DNA of 13,856 nt. Origin: Bacteroidales bacterium (GTDB lineage: Bacteria; Bacteroidota; Bacteroidia; Bacteroidales; UBA932). The translations under genes were made by a program, and so were the position numbers. Below the pieces are notes generated by a model, which was given only the letters and a program-made list of their open reading frames with translations, was not told the DNA's origin and did not search any database. The stretch spans positions 1 to 13,856 of the forward strand of contig JAKSKA010000016.1 in assembly GCA_024401915.1 (NCBI GenBank), in the 5' to 3' direction. Positions 12,906 through 13,856 of this stretch are shown piece after piece (within the stretch, counting starts at the first letter, position 1; each line of letters opens with the position of its first letter).

Positions 12906-13856
12906 TACTCCCCTGCCTCCTCATTTTCCGCTACCGCAGGAGCGGCAGTTTCAGTCTTGGCGGAACCGAGGTAGGAAGGAAGATTAAGGCCTGCCATCTT
13001 GAAGAGGTCTTCGAGAGGGGGCACGGCGCCCATCATTCCGGAAATGAAATTGGAAGTGGCCGTTTTGCCATCCTTTGAATTTCCGCCATCCCAGACGGTC
13101 ACCTTGTCGATCTTTATACCCTTGACGGCCTCGACCTGGGTCCTGACAAGTTCAGGGAGCTTATCGGAAATAAGCATCGTGATTGCATCCTTGGCATCTC
13201 CGCCAGCAGCCTGAACGAGCTGGTTGAAGCCTTCGGCCTGCTTGGAAAGTATCTCCAGCGCACCGCGGGCCTGTGCGTCCATCTTTGCGAAAATGGCATC
13301 AGCCTCACCTTTCGCCTCACGGCGCAGTTTCTCGGCCTCCGCTTCGGCAGCGATGATCATCTTCTCCTTCTCGATCTGAGCGGCGACGACGACATTGGCT
13401 TTCTGAGTAGCCTGCTCACGCTCGGCACGTGCAAGCTCCGCATCACGCTCCGACTTGTAGGCCTCCTCGAGGGCGCGGGCTGCCTGAACCTTCTCGGCAG
13501 CAACGGCAAGTCTCTCAGCCTCAGCGGCTTTCTCACGACGGTTTGCGTCGGAATTGGCTATTGCAATCTTGGAATTGTTCTCACCTTCGACGGCAAGCGC
13601 ATTGGCTTCCGCCGTCTTGATCCTGGTGTCCCTCGTTGTCTCGGCGATACGGATATCCTTGTCCCTGTCGGCCTCTGCCTTACCGATCTCACCATAACGG
13701 TTCTGCTCTGCAACGCTCTTCTTCGCATCGTTGATGGCCTTGGCGGCAGCCTCTTTTCCGAGTGCCTCGATATAGCCGGACTCGTCGCGGATATCGGTAA
13801 CGTTCACGTTGATGAGCTTGAGGCCGATCTTGCGGAGCTCGGCCTCCACGTTCGTA
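12905..13856 (-). CDS. Flotillin-family (SPFH) membrane scaffold protein, C-terminal part
   Basis: Only the last 316 residues are in the window; the N-terminal membrane segment and most of the SPFH domain lie beyond the right edge. The visible part begins at the end of SPFH (TNVEAELRKIGLKLINVNVT) and continues into a long charged Ala/Glu-rich coiled coil with recurring EA and AE words (KAEADRDKDIRIAE, AEAERLAVAAEKVQAARALE, AAEAEAEKLRREAKGEADAI). After this come LPELVRTQVEAVKGIKIDKVTVWDGG and the closing PPLEDLFKMAGLNLPSYLG, typical of prokaryotic flotillins. Such proteins form oligomeric scaffolds in ordered membrane regions. A GTG at 13847-13849 is internal and not the true start. The gene ends by overlapping the XRE regulator start as TAATG. 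Confidence 0.92.
   Translation of the reverse strand, partial: TNVEAELRKIGLKLINVNVTDIRDESGYIEALGKEAAAKAINDAKKSVAEQNRYGEIGKAEADRDKDIRIAETTRDTRIKTAEANALAVEGENNSKIAIANSDANRREKAAEAERLAVAAEKVQAARALEEAYKSERDAELARAEREQATQKANVVVAAQIEKEKMIIAAEAEAEKLRREAKGEADAIFAKMDAQARGALEILSKQAEGFNQLVQAAGGDAKDAITMLISDKLPELVRTQVEAVKGIKIDKVTVWDGGNSKDGKTATSNFISGMMGAVPPLEDLFKMAGLNLPSYLGSAKTETAAPAVAENEEAGE

Overview
The window looks like chromosomal DNA of a Bacteroidota bacterium, most likely order Bacteroidales. Seven genes or transcription units are preceded by a Bacteroidota-type -7 element (consensus TAnnTTTG). In three of them a TTG or TTTG -33 element sits at exactly 19 bases. Shine-Dalgarno sequences are largely absent, and the protein families (exported flavoprotein with golvesin-like tail, exported EEP hydrolase, QueH, GntR/LacI hybrid regulator) fit that phylum. 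Coding DNA is fairly GC-rich, which would suit a Rikenellaceae-like or uncultured Bacteroidales lineage, but I cannot place the genus.

Layout, left to right. (1) Positions 1-2516, minus strand: an exported alpha/beta-hydrolase esterase, then sppA (signal peptide peptidase), which runs off the left edge. (2) 2524-3131: a back-to-back promoter pair, an initiator tRNA-fMet with a very strong terminator, then about 430 bases with no convincing gene but with small palindromes and a pair of 29-base repeats. (3) 3101-4181, plus strand: a promoter followed by two overlapping genes, a GNAT acetyltransferase and a peptide deformylase homologue that carries a lipoprotein signal. (4) 4234-5636, minus strand: an AlkD-like DNA glycosylase overlapping a SprT-like metalloprotease, a plausible DNA-damage or DNA-protein-crosslink pair. 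(5) 5674-5834: tRNA-Leu(GAG) with its own promoter and terminator. (6) 5844-12581, minus strand: six genes with gaps of 11 bases or less or 4-base overlaps: aldo/keto reductase, GntR/LacI-type regulator, lipoprotein FAD oxidoreductase with golvesin-like C-terminus, secreted EEP hydrolase, aspartase (aspA) and queH. A promoter and a small palindrome precede the first gene. (7) 12643-13856, minus strand: the C-terminal part of a flotillin/SPFH protein, coupled by TAATG to a 68-residue XRE regulator and closed by a terminator.

The first four genes of unit 6 look like a regulated sugar or polyol oxidation module of unknown substrate. The housekeeping genes aspA and queH seem to ride on its transcript. 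The most unusual items are the lipoprotein-type deformylase coupled to a GNAT enzyme just downstream of the initiator tRNA, the alkD-sprT pair, and the flotillin-XRE coupling. Nothing here amounts to a clear defence island or mobile element. All functions are read from motifs by eye; no database search was run.
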